A stretch of 10,953 nt of DNA from Clostridia bacterium (GCA_017458865.1 JAFSZW010000537.1:1-10953); one strand, 5' to 3'; positions 1 to 6,546 are shown, counted from the first letter of the stretch. Notes: a model not told the origin generated them from the sequence alone. Numbers and translations: made by a program.

Positions 1-2
1 AA

Positions 3-31
3 GAGAGGATGCTGCAGCACAGTATCCTCTC
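3..31 (-). terminator. Candidate terminator of the MBOAT-SGNH operon
   Basis: GAGAGGAT (3-10) and ATCCTCTC (24-31) form a perfect 8-bp inverted repeat with a 13-nt loop that itself contains the palindrome GCTGCAGC. Read on the minus strand it lies about 105 nt past the stop codon of the SGNH gene and is followed by TT at the window edge, so any U-tract would lie outside the window. It could instead be the terminator of a gene beyond the left edge. Confidence 0.5.
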
Positions 32-136
32 GGGTTGATATGCAATTCAAGGGCAGGCTGCATCCGGGCAGATGCAAGGTAGAGCGCCTGTCCGGCATAA
101 GCCCGGTGTGGCTTTCGCGGCGGGAAAAGGCATGCT

Positions 137-1606
137 TTACAGGGTCCGGTCATACAGCACCTCGCCGGTTTCCCTGTCGAGAAAAGCAGCATGCATGTTT
201 TTGCCGGGCGGCACGGTCATGTGAAAGGGGCTGCCTTTTCCGTGGATGGTCGCAGTACCTTTGTCACTGAGTGAGACATCCCCGAAAGAGGTTTGGATTG
301 TCCCGCTGCCTCTGCACTCACCGACAGATGCACCGGCTCTGTCGAGGACGGCCAGATAAAAACCATCTGCCGGTTCAAGGAGCTTTTCAAGGGGCATCAG
401 GGAGTCGGACCAGACCGCATCGTCCGTATCGGCCATCATGAGATGCCTGCGCCCGGCGTTCTGCACGAGCCGCATGGCCAGTTCATCCGTGTAGACAGCG
501 GAGTGTTTCGGCAGGAGAATGACGGCGCTGAAGGATGGATCGGCAAGGAGCATCATGAAGCTGTAGGGCTCTGTTTCGCTGCGGATGCTCTCCAGCTTGC
601 GCGCCAGATGCCTGTGATGTCCCATGTCCCAGGCGGCGTAGGCGGCATCCCCGCGATGATCCGGCAAATGGTAGGTTTCCGAGATGTGCTGCCCGATAAA
701 GTCCGTCACTTTCCAGGCGCCGGAGGGATTGAGATGCGAACCGGGATCATAGCAGTCCGTGCTGTAATCGGCAATCTGATCGAGGTACACAAAGTCGATG
801 TACTCAACCCCATACTCCTCCGCGGTATACATGACGGCATTTGTGTAGAGCTGTTCGTCGCTGTTGTTTCTGCAGGGATAGGGGAGGTTGGTGAGCATTA
901 CGTCAATGTCTGCACTCTGGCAGTATTCGATGAACCGGCGCAGATAGATGAACCCGAATCCCTGTTCATCCGCAACGGCGGAGGTGATCTCATAGTCATC
1001 CGGAATGGCCACGGCAATATTGCGCTCAGCGCCCAGTTCCTGTGCGTAATCCGGGTGCAGATCGTCACCTGAAAGGTCATTCCAGCGTGCGTGATACTTG
1101 ATGAGTGGGAAGACGAACTCAGGACGCAGATCCATGTAGCGAAGGCCGGATTTGTCCGTTACCATGGGATCATCCATGAGATCCCAGATGGCGTCAAGCT
1201 TTGTGCGGGACAGCGGAAAGCCGTCAAGGGCAGTGTGGACATCGCTGCTGGATTCGCAGAGCTTCGCCTGCTCCCAGACCTGGTTGACATCAAGGACGAT
1301 AAGTTTGGGATGGCAGATAGTGAGCGCATTTCGCATCATCCAGTAGGAGATGGGGATGGTGACGTTGTAGCTGGCCAGATTATACGAGGTGATGCCGTAG
1401 TCCTTCCACAGCTTCATGGGATAGATATCGCTTGAGGTATGGCTGTCGCCAAAGAACAGCACATCAATCTGCTTTGCGCGGTCCATGAACGGCCGGATCT
1501 TCTCGCGGCTTCCCTTGTATTCAAGGAGCGTGCTGAGCCCGGCCAGCAGGACGATAAGGCCTGCCAGGAAGATGATGCAGGGAAGGATACTTTTCAGCTT
1601 CTTCAT
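137..1606 (-). CDS. Membrane-anchored SGNH-hydrolase-like protein (DltD/AlgX-type partner of MBOAT)
   Basis: This 489-residue protein probably acts outside the membrane with the upstream MBOAT protein to put an acyl group (acetyl or similar) on a cell-surface polymer. Residues 8-27 form an N-terminal signal anchor. The SGNH block I motif is GDSHT at 53-57, with Ser55 the likely nucleophile. The C-terminal catalytic pair is probably Asp287 and His291 in DPGSHLN; its spacing is D-x3-H rather than the classic DxxH. Residues about 330-489 form an extra domain I do not recognise. I chose the ATG at 1606: GAGGTG (1613-1618) sits 6 nt upstream and overlaps the stop codon of the MBOAT gene, so the two are probably translationally coupled. 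An in-frame ATG at 1648 would overlap the MBOAT gene and is less likely. The family call is firm; the acyl group and the polymer are unknown. Confidence 0.85.
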   Translation of the reverse strand: MKKLKSILPCIIFLAGLIVLLAGLSTLLEYKGSREKIRPFMDRAKQIDVLFFGDSHTSSDIYPMKLWKDYGITSYNLASYNVTIPISYWMMRNALTICHPKLIVLDVNQVWEQAKLCESSSDVHTALDGFPLSRTKLDAIWDLMDDPMVTDKSGLRYMDLRPEFVFPLIKYHARWNDLSGDDLHPDYAQELGAERNIAVAIPDDYEITSAVADEQGFGFIYLRRFIEYCQSADIDVMLTNLPYPCRNNSDEQLYTNAVMYTAEEYGVEYIDFVYLDQIADYSTDCYDPGSHLNPSGAWKVTDFIGQHISETYHLPDHRGDAAYAAWDMGHHRHLARKLESIRSETEPYSFMMLLADPSFSAVILLPKHSAVYTDELAMRLVQNAGRRHLMMADTDDAVWSDSLMPLEKLLEPADGFYLAVLDRAGASVGECRGSGTIQTSFGDVSLSDKGTATIHGKGSPFHMTVPPGKNMHAAFLDRETGEVLYDRTL

Positions 1607-1616
1607 TGTCTGCACC

Positions 1617-3179
1617 TCAGACCTGGTAGTAGATAAAGCTGAGTTCATTGAATCCGCTGCCCCATACGCCGAAAATGATGACGGCGATGATCAGGGCGTA
1701 AAGCAGTGCCCAGCGTGCGGGCAGCGGGAGGCGCACGATGGCATCGCGCACATGCATGCCGCGCTCCTCTGCCAGGGAAATGACAAAGAGCAGCAGGGTA
1801 AATATGGCCAGCACAGCAGCATCCTCAGGGGGAATGCCGCATGTCCTGAGCCACTCGAGGCTGATCTGCTCAGGACGCAGATCGGTAATGACGCAGCCCA
1901 TCATCCTGAGGGCATCACCTGCATGGGCGCAGCGGTCAAAGAACCAGCCGATATTGACGATGATGAAGGTTCTCAGGACGCGGAAAATGTGGAAACCGGT
2001 ATTGGCGGTAAGCGCAGCGTGATGTTCGCCAAAGCGTTTATAAGCCGGCTCAAGCAGCGCGGAAATGGCCAGAAAGACGCCGTTATACAGGCCCCAGAGA
2101 ATGTAGTTGGATGTGGCACCGTGCCAGATGCCCACCAGCAGGAAGACGAGAATGTTGCCAAGAGCCGCAGGCAGTGCGCGGGCAAAGTCTGTGCCAAAGC
2201 GCTTTTTGGCAGCCTTTGAGAGAGCGCTCATTGCACGGGTCAGCGCGAAGGGATAGAATACATAATCCCGCATCCAGGCGCCCAGACTGATATGCCAGCG
2301 CCGCCAGAAATCGGCAAGGGAGACGGCAAAATACGGACGCCTGAAGTTTGGGGCAAGGTGAATGCCAAAGAGCTCCGCGATGCCTGTAACCAGGTCAATG
2401 CCGCCCGAAAAATCGCAGTACTGCTGCAGGGAATAGGCCAGTACACCGATCAGCGCTGCCGCGCCGCCCATCTGTCCGGCCTCAGCGGAAAAGACGGCAT
2501 TAACGAGCGCGACGACCCTGTCGGCGAGAATCAGCTTCTTGAGCAGTCCCCAGAACATGAGCACCACGCCGCGCCGGATGTTCGTGATATCAAAGGCGTG
2601 TGGCTGCGTGAGCTGCCCGGACAGCTGATCATATCGCCCGATCGGCCCCTGGAGCAGCTGCGGGAAGAACGAGACAAACAGCAGGAAACGGAACGGGTTG
2701 CGCTCCGGGGTGGCTTTGCCGTTGTACACATCAAGCAGGTATCCTGTTGACTGGAAGGTGTAAAAGGAGATGCCAAGCGGCAGCAGGAGTCCCATCGGGG
2801 ACAGGCCGATCCAGCCCCGGACATCGTCCGTATACTTGAGCACGGCGAGGATCGCGAAATTGAGTATCAGAGCCAGGAAAAGATAAATCCGTTTCTGCTT
2901 TTTCGCCGTGGCACGCAGCTGCTTTCGGTCCTGAGAGGTGAGGCTTTCCCGCTGCTCGCGGATATGTGTCTCACAGCGATCTGTGATCCGTCCGATACAA
3001 AGTGCCGCACCCCAGACGGACAGTGCGGTCAGCAGGATAAACGGAAGGCAGGCAGCTGCGCGGGCAGCGTAAAAGCCCAGACTTGCTGCAAGCAGCAGGA
3101 TCCACCGGATGCGCCGGGGCACAATATAGTAAGCCGCGCTGCAAAGTAAACCGTAGGCGGCCAGCTGGAACAGTGTCAT
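1617..3179 (-). CDS. MBOAT family O-acyltransferase (AlgI/DltB-like)
   Basis: A 520-residue polytopic membrane protein that should move an acyl group across the membrane for O-acylation of an exported polymer, as AlgI does for alginate and DltB for teichoic acids. The family motifs appear in order: PLGISFYTFQSTGYLLDVY (134-152), FPQLLQGPIGRY (172-183), DFSGGIDLVTGIAELFGI (256-273), FWRRWHISLGAWMRDYVFYP (291-310) and GIWHGATSNYILWGLYNG (350-367). His296 and His353 are the conserved histidines, and His353 is the expected catalytic one. Length is normal for the family. The start is supported by GAGGA at 3188-3192, 8 nt before the ATG. It is the first gene of a two-gene operon with the SGNH protein. 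There is no dltA or dltC nearby, so D-alanylation of teichoic acid is not supported; acetylation of a polysaccharide is the more likely role, by inference. Confidence 0.93.
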   Translation of the reverse strand: MTLFQLAAYGLLCSAAYYIVPRRIRWILLLAASLGFYAARAAACLPFILLTALSVWGAALCIGRITDRCETHIREQRESLTSQDRKQLRATAKKQKRIYLFLALILNFAILAVLKYTDDVRGWIGLSPMGLLLPLGISFYTFQSTGYLLDVYNGKATPERNPFRFLLFVSFFPQLLQGPIGRYDQLSGQLTQPHAFDITNIRRGVVLMFWGLLKKLILADRVVALVNAVFSAEAGQMGGAAALIGVLAYSLQQYCDFSGGIDLVTGIAELFGIHLAPNFRRPYFAVSLADFWRRWHISLGAWMRDYVFYPFALTRAMSALSKAAKKRFGTDFARALPAALGNILVFLLVGIWHGATSNYILWGLYNGVFLAISALLEPAYKRFGEHHAALTANTGFHIFRVLRTFIIVNIGWFFDRCAHAGDALRMMGCVITDLRPEQISLEWLRTCGIPPEDAAVLAIFTLLLFVISLAEERGMHVRDAIVRLPLPARWALLYALIIAVIIFGVWGSGFNELSFIYYQV

Positions 3180-3269
3180 TTTCTCATTCCTCTTCTATGA
3201 TGCAACACCCGCTGCTGCAATTCTGCTTTTGCCGCAGGACAGGTGATGCATTTTTGAGTTCATGCACAC

Positions 3270-3298
3270 ATCATATCATATTTGGACAGGATAAACAA
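3270..3298 (-). promoter_or_regulatory. Candidate promoter of the MBOAT-SGNH operon
   Basis: On the minus strand, TTGTTT (3298-3293) is followed after 17 nt by TATGAT (3275-3270). This predicts a start near 3262 and a leader of roughly 80 nt before the ATG at 3179. The -35 is weak (3 of 6 matches to TTGACA) and the -10 good. The AT-rich box at 3318-3341 would lie at about -55 to -80, where an UP element or a regulator could act. Confidence 0.4.
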
Positions 3299-3317
3299 TT
3301 ATCGACTGGTGTTTGGC

Positions 3318-3341
3318 AGATAATAATTATAATAATTATCG
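3318..3341. promoter_or_regulatory. Fur/PerR-like AT-rich palindromic box
   Basis: AGATAATAATTATAA (3318-3332) and TTATAATAATTATCG (3327-3341) overlap. Each matches 12 of 14 defined positions of both the 7-1-7 Fur box (TGATAATnATTATCA) and the PerR box (TTATAATnATTATAA). GATAAT (3319-3324) and ATTATC (3335-3340) form the outer inverted repeat, and a further ATTATC lies at 3298-3303. The AT-richness could also be an UP element, and a chance TATAAT (3328-3333) is contained in it. Confidence 0.4.
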
Positions 3342-3413
3342 ATTCATAAACGGGATCAGGCATCCGGGACTGATCTGCCGCGCGGTCAGATGATCACGGC
3401 CCGATGAAGGGGA

Positions 3414-3442
3414 TTGACAGGCACACGGAAGACTGTTACACT
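3414..3442 (+). promoter_or_regulatory. Promoter of the LUD-domain gene
   Basis: A perfect -35 TTGACA (3414-3419), a 17-nt spacer and the -10 TACACT (3437-3442) form a strong SigA-type promoter. It predicts transcription from about 3449 and a leader of about 78 nt before the ATG at 3527. Confidence 0.7.
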
Positions 3443-3456
3443 CGCAATACTGCAGC

Positions 3457-3479
3457 GAAACGCGCAGATAAGAAACGCG
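3457..3479 (+). repeat. Direct repeat GAAACGCG x2 just downstream of the predicted transcription start
   Basis: GAAACGCG occurs at 3457-3464 and 3472-3479, 15 nt start to start, in the untranslated leader of the LUD gene. Its place just after the promoter would suit a repressor site, but no regulator is known from this window. Confidence 0.35.
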
Positions 3480-3526
3480 GACTCGGGACATGCAGATGAC
3501 TTGTGCGAAAAGGAGATAACGGGATA

Positions 3527-4156
3527 ATGAATGAGATGATCATCAAGCGAAACGAACTGCTCAGCCAGAAAGTGATCAAGGGACTGGCATCAAGGAACAT
3601 GACGGGCTATTATGCGGCAAACAGGGAAGAGGCACTGAAACTGGCACTGTCCCTTATTCCTGAGGGGAGTTCCGTCACGATGGGCGGCGCCATGAGTGCG
3701 CATGAAATCGGGCTGGTTGAGGCGCTCAAGGCCGGCAATTACAACTTTATTGACCGGGATGCGTATCAGGACAAGCGGGCAGCCATGCTGATGGCCTATG
3801 ATGCGGATGTCTTTCTGTCGAGCGTCAATGCCATGACAGAGGACGGCATGCTGGTCAACATTGACGGGAACTCCAATCGCGTTTCAGCAATTGCGCAGGG
3901 CCCGAGGAAGGTCGTTTTCATCGTTGGAATGAACAAGATCTGTAATGATCTTGACGGCGCAATGAAGCGGGCAAGGAATGTGGCGGCGCCGATCAATGCC
4001 CAGCGTTTCGGCCTCTCTACGCCGTGCGCAAAGACGGGTGCGTGCATGGACTGCAAATCGCCGGATACGATCTGCTGTCAGTTCCTGATCACCCGGTTTT
4101 CAAGGCATGCAGGCAGGATTCACGTCATCCTGGTCAATGATTCGCTTGGATTCTGA
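3527..4156 (+). CDS. LUD-domain protein (LutC/YkgG-like), cysteine-rich C-terminus
   Basis: A 209-residue soluble protein of the LUD superfamily, whose better-known members LutB and LutC belong to the iron-sulfur lactate oxidation complex. The fold is recognisable from the glycine-rich SVTMGGAMSAHEIGL (49-63), the central DADVFLSSVNAMTEDGMLVN (92-111) and KVVFIVGMNKI (128-138). The C-terminal part carries Cys139, 167, 173, 176, 183 and 184, including CxxxxxCxxC and a CC pair, which suggests a metal or iron-sulfur site. No lutA or lutB partner is present, so the short stand-alone type, of unknown function, is meant here. The ATG at 3527 is preceded by AGGAGA (3511-3516), 10 nt away; a GTG at 3503 would lie upstream of that site and is rejected. 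A strong promoter precedes it at 3414. Family is fairly sure; a role in lactate use is not shown. Confidence 0.82.
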   Translation: MNEMIIKRNELLSQKVIKGLASRNMTGYYAANREEALKLALSLIPEGSSVTMGGAMSAHEIGLVEALKAGNYNFIDRDAYQDKRAAMLMAYDADVFLSSVNAMTEDGMLVNIDGNSNRVSAIAQGPRKVVFIVGMNKICNDLDGAMKRARNVAAPINAQRFGLSTPCAKTGACMDCKSPDTICCQFLITRFSRHAGRIHVILVNDSLGF

Positions 4157-4170
4157 GACATCAGGAAACT

Positions 4171-4211
4171 GCAGAAACCGGCATATAAGGCAATGCCCGG
4201 GTGGTTTCTGC
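4171..4211 (+). other. Long hairpin between the LUD and NifX-SlyD genes
   Basis: GCAGAAACC (4171-4179) and GGTTTCTGC (4203-4211) are a perfect 9-bp inverted repeat. Inside it GGCAT and ATGCC can extend the stem with an unpaired bulge on the 3' side. It begins 15 nt after the LUD stop codon. There is no U-tract (the sequence continues CGGGAAAACG), so it is not a standard rho-independent terminator. It may stabilise the mRNA end or attenuate read-through into the next gene. Confidence 0.55.
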
Positions 4212-4290
4212 CGGGAAAACGTGATATATTCCGCCGGCCGGGCGTCAGGCACTGGTCCGGTGAAACAGTTAAAAATGGAGGATGTTTACT

Positions 4291-5133
4291 GTGAGAATAG
4301 CAGTAACCTATGATAACGGAATGGTATTCCAGCACTTTGGCCATACCGAGGCGTTCAAGGTGTATGAGGTGGAGAATGGAACAGTCGTATCGACCAGCAT
4401 GGTTGATTCGAATGGAAGCGGACATGGCGCACTTGCCACGCTGCTCAGGGACAACTCGATAGATGTCCTGATCTGCGGGGGCATCGGCGGCGGAGCGCAG
4501 CAGGCGCTGAGCGAAAACGGCATTGAGCTTTGTGCCGGTGCAACCGGGAACGCGGATGATGCAGTTGCTGCCTATCTGCGCGGTGAGCTTGTCAACACGG
4601 GTGCAAACTGTGACCATCATCATGGTGAGCATGATTGCGGTCATCATAGCGGTGAGCATGGGTGCGAAGGTCAGGGCTCCTGCCATTCAAAACAGCCGGG
4701 CAAAGGGAAAAATACCGGCAGGAAATGCCGGGTGCATTATACAGGGACGTTCAACGACGGGACTGTGTTTGACTCGTCCTATAACCGGGGAGAACCGCTT
4801 GAGTTTGTCTGCGGCGCCGGCATGATGATTCCCGGGTTTGATGCGGCCGTTGCCGAGATGGATGTAGGAGAGAAGAAACAGATTCACCTTTTGCCCGCTG
4901 AGGCATATGGCGAGGCAGACCCTGCAGCAATCCTGCGGGCGGAGATTGCCGCGGTTCCGGGTGCGGCGGAGCTTGAAGTCGGAAACCGCATTGCGCTGAA
5001 TATCGGCGGGAATTACGTTCCTGCAAGAGTGACGCTCAAAGACGAGCGGACCATTGTCTTTGACTGCAATCACGAAATGGCAGGAAAGGAACTGAATTTC
5101 CTGATTGAACTGCTTGAGGCCGTGGAGGCATAG
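4291..5133 (+). CDS. NifX/NifB-type cofactor-binding domain fused to SlyD-like FKBP prolyl isomerase through a His/Cys-rich linker
   Basis: A 280-residue three-part protein. Residues 1-105 match the dinitrogenase iron-molybdenum cofactor domain (NifX/NafY fold), starting with the family-typical IAVTYDNGMVFQHFGHTEAFK (3-23) and containing the CGGIGGGAQQAL turn. Residues 107-133 form a metal-binding linker with four Cys (107, 116, 125, 131) and eight His, built on a repeated HHxGEHxC-like unit. Residues about 143-280 are an FKBP of the SlyD type: CRVHYTGTFNDGTVFDSS, the insert-in-flap segment, and DCNHEMAGKELNF (258-270), which corresponds to SlyD DGNHMLAGQNLKF. In SlyD the His-rich metal-binding tail is C-terminal; here it lies between the domains. 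The start is GTG 4291, 9 nt after GGAGG (4277-4281); the ATG at 4282 abuts that site and cannot use it. No nitrogenase genes are near. A metallochaperone or metal-cluster carrier is the best inference; the substrate is unknown. Confidence 0.88.
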   Translation: MRIAVTYDNGMVFQHFGHTEAFKVYEVENGTVVSTSMVDSNGSGHGALATLLRDNSIDVLICGGIGGGAQQALSENGIELCAGATGNADDAVAAYLRGELVNTGANCDHHHGEHDCGHHSGEHGCEGQGSCHSKQPGKGKNTGRKCRVHYTGTFNDGTVFDSSYNRGEPLEFVCGAGMMIPGFDAAVAEMDVGEKKQIHLLPAEAYGEADPAAILRAEIAAVPGAAELEVGNRIALNIGGNYVPARVTLKDERTIVFDCNHEMAGKELNFLIELLEAVEA

Positions 5134-5256
5134 TGCTTATCAGGCGGGCAAAAGCGCGGAGAAGGACAGGGCACCTCACCCGGTGTCCCTCCAAATCTTT
5201 CGGGAATACCGCCTGCCAGATGGCTCCCCTCTGGCATCAGCAGATGAATACGAACG
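5134..5256 (+). other. Non-coding stretch with two hairpins downstream of the NifX-SlyD gene
   Basis: A bulged hairpin (5164-5192) has core pairs CACC/GGTG and GGG/CCC, and a second hairpin pairs TGCCAGA (5214-5220) with TCTGGCA (5230-5236) around a 9-nt loop. Both precede the terminator at 5257. They could be 3'-end structure of the mRNA. The T-box motif (AGGGTGGnACCGCG) is absent, so this is not a T-box leader. Confidence 0.45.
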
Positions 5257-5297
5257 GGGAACCTGAACGGCCGCGCCGCTCAGGTTCCCTCGCTTTT
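5257..5297 (+). terminator. Rho-independent terminator after the NifX-SlyD gene
   Basis: GGGAACCTGA (5257-5266) pairs perfectly with TCAGGTTCCC (5280-5289). The 13-nt loop has internal GGC/GCC pairing, and TCGCTTTT follows. The 10-bp stem is strong and the U-tract short. It separates the NifX-SlyD transcript from the DAHP synthase promoter. Confidence 0.75.
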
Positions 5298-5415
5298 ATG
5301 GCAGGGTTGACAATATGTGTCTGCACCTTGCGGGAAGATGCGCGGATGCAATCCCGGCATTACCCGAGATGCCAGTGCATATGTGCATTTTCTTTTTCTG
5401 AGATGTTCACACATT

Positions 5416-5437
5416 TTGTCAATAAGCCCATTGACAA
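5416..5437. promoter_or_regulatory. Perfect 8-6-8 inverted repeat covering the DAHP synthase -35 (candidate operator)
   Basis: TTGTCAAT (5416-5423) and ATTGACAA (5430-5437) are exact inverted repeats 6 nt apart. The right arm contains the whole -35 hexamer, and the left arm contains a TTGACA pointing the other way. A dimeric repressor bound here would block the promoter, fitting end-product control of aromatic amino acid synthesis. The regulator is not identifiable from sequence alone. Confidence 0.5.
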
Positions 5438-5459
5438 CACCCCTTTCCTGTGGCAGAAT
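5431..5459 (+). promoter_or_regulatory. Promoter of the DAHP synthase gene
   Basis: TTGACA (5431-5436), a 17-nt spacer and CAGAAT (5454-5459) predict a start near 5466 and a leader of about 48 nt. The -35 is perfect; the -10 matches 4 of 6 positions of TATAAT. Confidence 0.65.
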
Positions 5460-5466
5460 AGGCAGA

Positions 5467-5493
5467 CCGGTTTTTTGGATAGAAAAAAGCCGG
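5467..5493 (+). other. Hairpin in the DAHP synthase leader
   Basis: CCGGTTTTTT (5467-5476) pairs with AAAAAA-g-CCGG (5483-5493) with one bulged G. It starts almost exactly at the predicted transcription start and ends 4 nt before the GGGAGG ribosome binding site (5498-5503). A 5'-terminal hairpin can protect mRNA from decay; that role is inference. Confidence 0.45.
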
Positions 5494-5513
5494 AAAAGGG
5501 AGGATTTTTGATT

Positions 5514-6542
5514 ATGGCATTTCGTTTTAAGCAGGAGCTGCCGACCCCGCAGGAAATAAGGGACGCGTATCCGCTGAAGCAGGAATATATGGCGCTGAAA
5601 AAGACAAGGGACAGGGAAATTGCCGATGTGATTACAGGCAGGGATGACCGGTTTCTTGTGATTATCGGTCCCTGCTCCGCGGACAATGAATCTGCGGTGT
5701 GTGAGTATGTGGAGCGCCTGGCCCGCGTCAATGAGCGTGTAAAGGACCGCCTTGTTATCGTGCCGAGAATATACACCAACAAACCCAGGACGACCGGTGA
5801 CGGGTATAAGGGGATTACATCACAGCCGAATCCCATGGGCAGCACTGACTTTAAGGCCGGGCTTATTGCGATGCGGAAGATGCAGATCCATGCGATTGAT
5901 GTATCCGGGCTTACTGCTGCGGATGAGATGCTGTATCCGGATAACTGGGGATATGTGGAGGACATACTCAGTTATGTGGCCATAGGGGCAAGGAGTGTGG
6001 AAGATCAGCAGCACAGGCTTACCGTCAGCGGCTTTGATGTCGCGGCGGGCATGAAGAATCCGACAAGCGGTGACTTTGGGGTGATGCTCAATTCCGTCTA
6101 TGCTGCCCAGCAGCCGCATGACTTTGTGTACCGGGGCTACGAGGTGGAAACGGATGGCAATCCGCTGACACACTGTGTTCTGCGCGGCGCTGTCAATAAG
6201 GACGGGGTCAATGCGCCAAATTACCATTTCGAGGATATCAGGCGGCTTATTTCTATGTACCGGGAGCGCAGTCTGCTGAATCCGGCCTGCGTCATTGATA
6301 CGAATCACAGCAATTCTGACAAGGCATATTTCGAGCAGATCCGGATTGCGAAGGAAGTGCTGCACAACAGGCACGTGAGCAAGGATATCTGCCGCATGGT
6401 CCGGGGCCTGATGATTGAGAGCTACCTTGAGGAAGGATGCCAGAAGATCGGGGAGGGCGTCTACGGAAAGTCCATTACGGATCCGTGCCTTGGATGGGCG
6501 GATTCGGAGCGGCTGATCTATGACATAGCGGAGACCGTGTGA
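5514..6542 (+). CDS. aroF: 3-deoxy-7-phosphoheptulonate (DAHP) synthase, class I AroF/AroG/AroH type
   Basis: This cytoplasmic enzyme of 342 residues joins phosphoenolpyruvate and erythrose 4-phosphate to make DAHP, the first step of the shikimate pathway to Phe, Tyr and Trp. Conserved blocks are IIGPCSADN (50-58), PRIYTNKPRTTGDGYKG (84-100), GARSVEDQQHR (158-168), GMKNPTSGDFG (179-189) and DTNHSNSDK (262-270). The expected metal ligands are Cys54, His265, Glu302 and Asp323 in GPCS, TNHS, MIESYLEEG and ITDPCLGWAD. Length is close to E. coli AroG (350). The ATG at 5514 follows GGGAGG (5498-5503) by 10 nt; the open frame continues upstream to 5133, but that part crosses the terminator and promoter and shows no family similarity. 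The gene stands alone, with its own promoter and possible operator. Which amino acid inhibits it cannot be told, so the symbol names the family only. Confidence 0.95.
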   Translation: MAFRFKQELPTPQEIRDAYPLKQEYMALKKTRDREIADVITGRDDRFLVIIGPCSADNESAVCEYVERLARVNERVKDRLVIVPRIYTNKPRTTGDGYKGITSQPNPMGSTDFKAGLIAMRKMQIHAIDVSGLTAADEMLYPDNWGYVEDILSYVAIGARSVEDQQHRLTVSGFDVAAGMKNPTSGDFGVMLNSVYAAQQPHDFVYRGYEVETDGNPLTHCVLRGAVNKDGVNAPNYHFEDIRRLISMYRERSLLNPACVIDTNHSNSDKAYFEQIRIAKEVLHNRHVSKDICRMVRGLMIESYLEEGCQKIGEGVYGKSITDPCLGWADSERLIYDIAETV

Positions 6543-6546
6543 TTTT

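Larger units (their letters stand above)
3180..3526. other. Divergent intergenic regulatory region
   Basis: These 347 bases separate the minus-strand MBOAT operon from the plus-strand LUD gene. They hold a candidate minus-strand promoter, an AT-rich palindromic box, a strong plus-strand promoter and a GAAACGCG direct repeat, each listed separately. The stretch 3271-3342 is much richer in A+T than its surroundings. AATTATCGA occurs twice (3297-3305 and 3334-3342). I see no gene here. Confidence 0.7.

Noticed and set aside
293..1072. Plus-strand open frame of 259 codons opposite the SGNH gene
   Set aside because: It is the antisense shadow of a gene with a clear family match, and its own product resembles no protein I know.
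1485..2219. Plus-strand open frame of 244 codons over the SGNH/MBOAT junction
   Set aside because: It spans two well-supported minus-strand genes and its composition reads as antisense of membrane segments.
137..3179. dlt operon (teichoic acid D-alanylation)
   Set aside because: Only DltB-like and DltD-like functions are seen. DltA and DltC genes are not adjacent within the window, and the same pair is common in polysaccharide acetylation.
3326..3333. TATAAT on both strands within the AT-rich box as a -10 element
   Set aside because: Neither copy has a recognisable -35 at 16-18 nt, whereas better promoters exist for both flanking genes.
4291..5133. Nitrogen fixation locus
   Set aside because: The NifX-type domain alone does not show nitrogen fixation; such domains occur widely in anaerobes without nitrogenase, and no nif structural or assembly gene is present.
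5133..5513. Upstream extension of the DAHP synthase frame
   Set aside because: It would cross a terminator, a promoter and the ribosome binding site, and shows no similarity to the family N-terminus.
5134..5513. T-box or peptide attenuator in front of the DAHP synthase gene
   Set aside because: The T-box core sequence is absent, and the terminator at 5257 lies upstream of the likely promoter at 5431, so it belongs to the previous gene.
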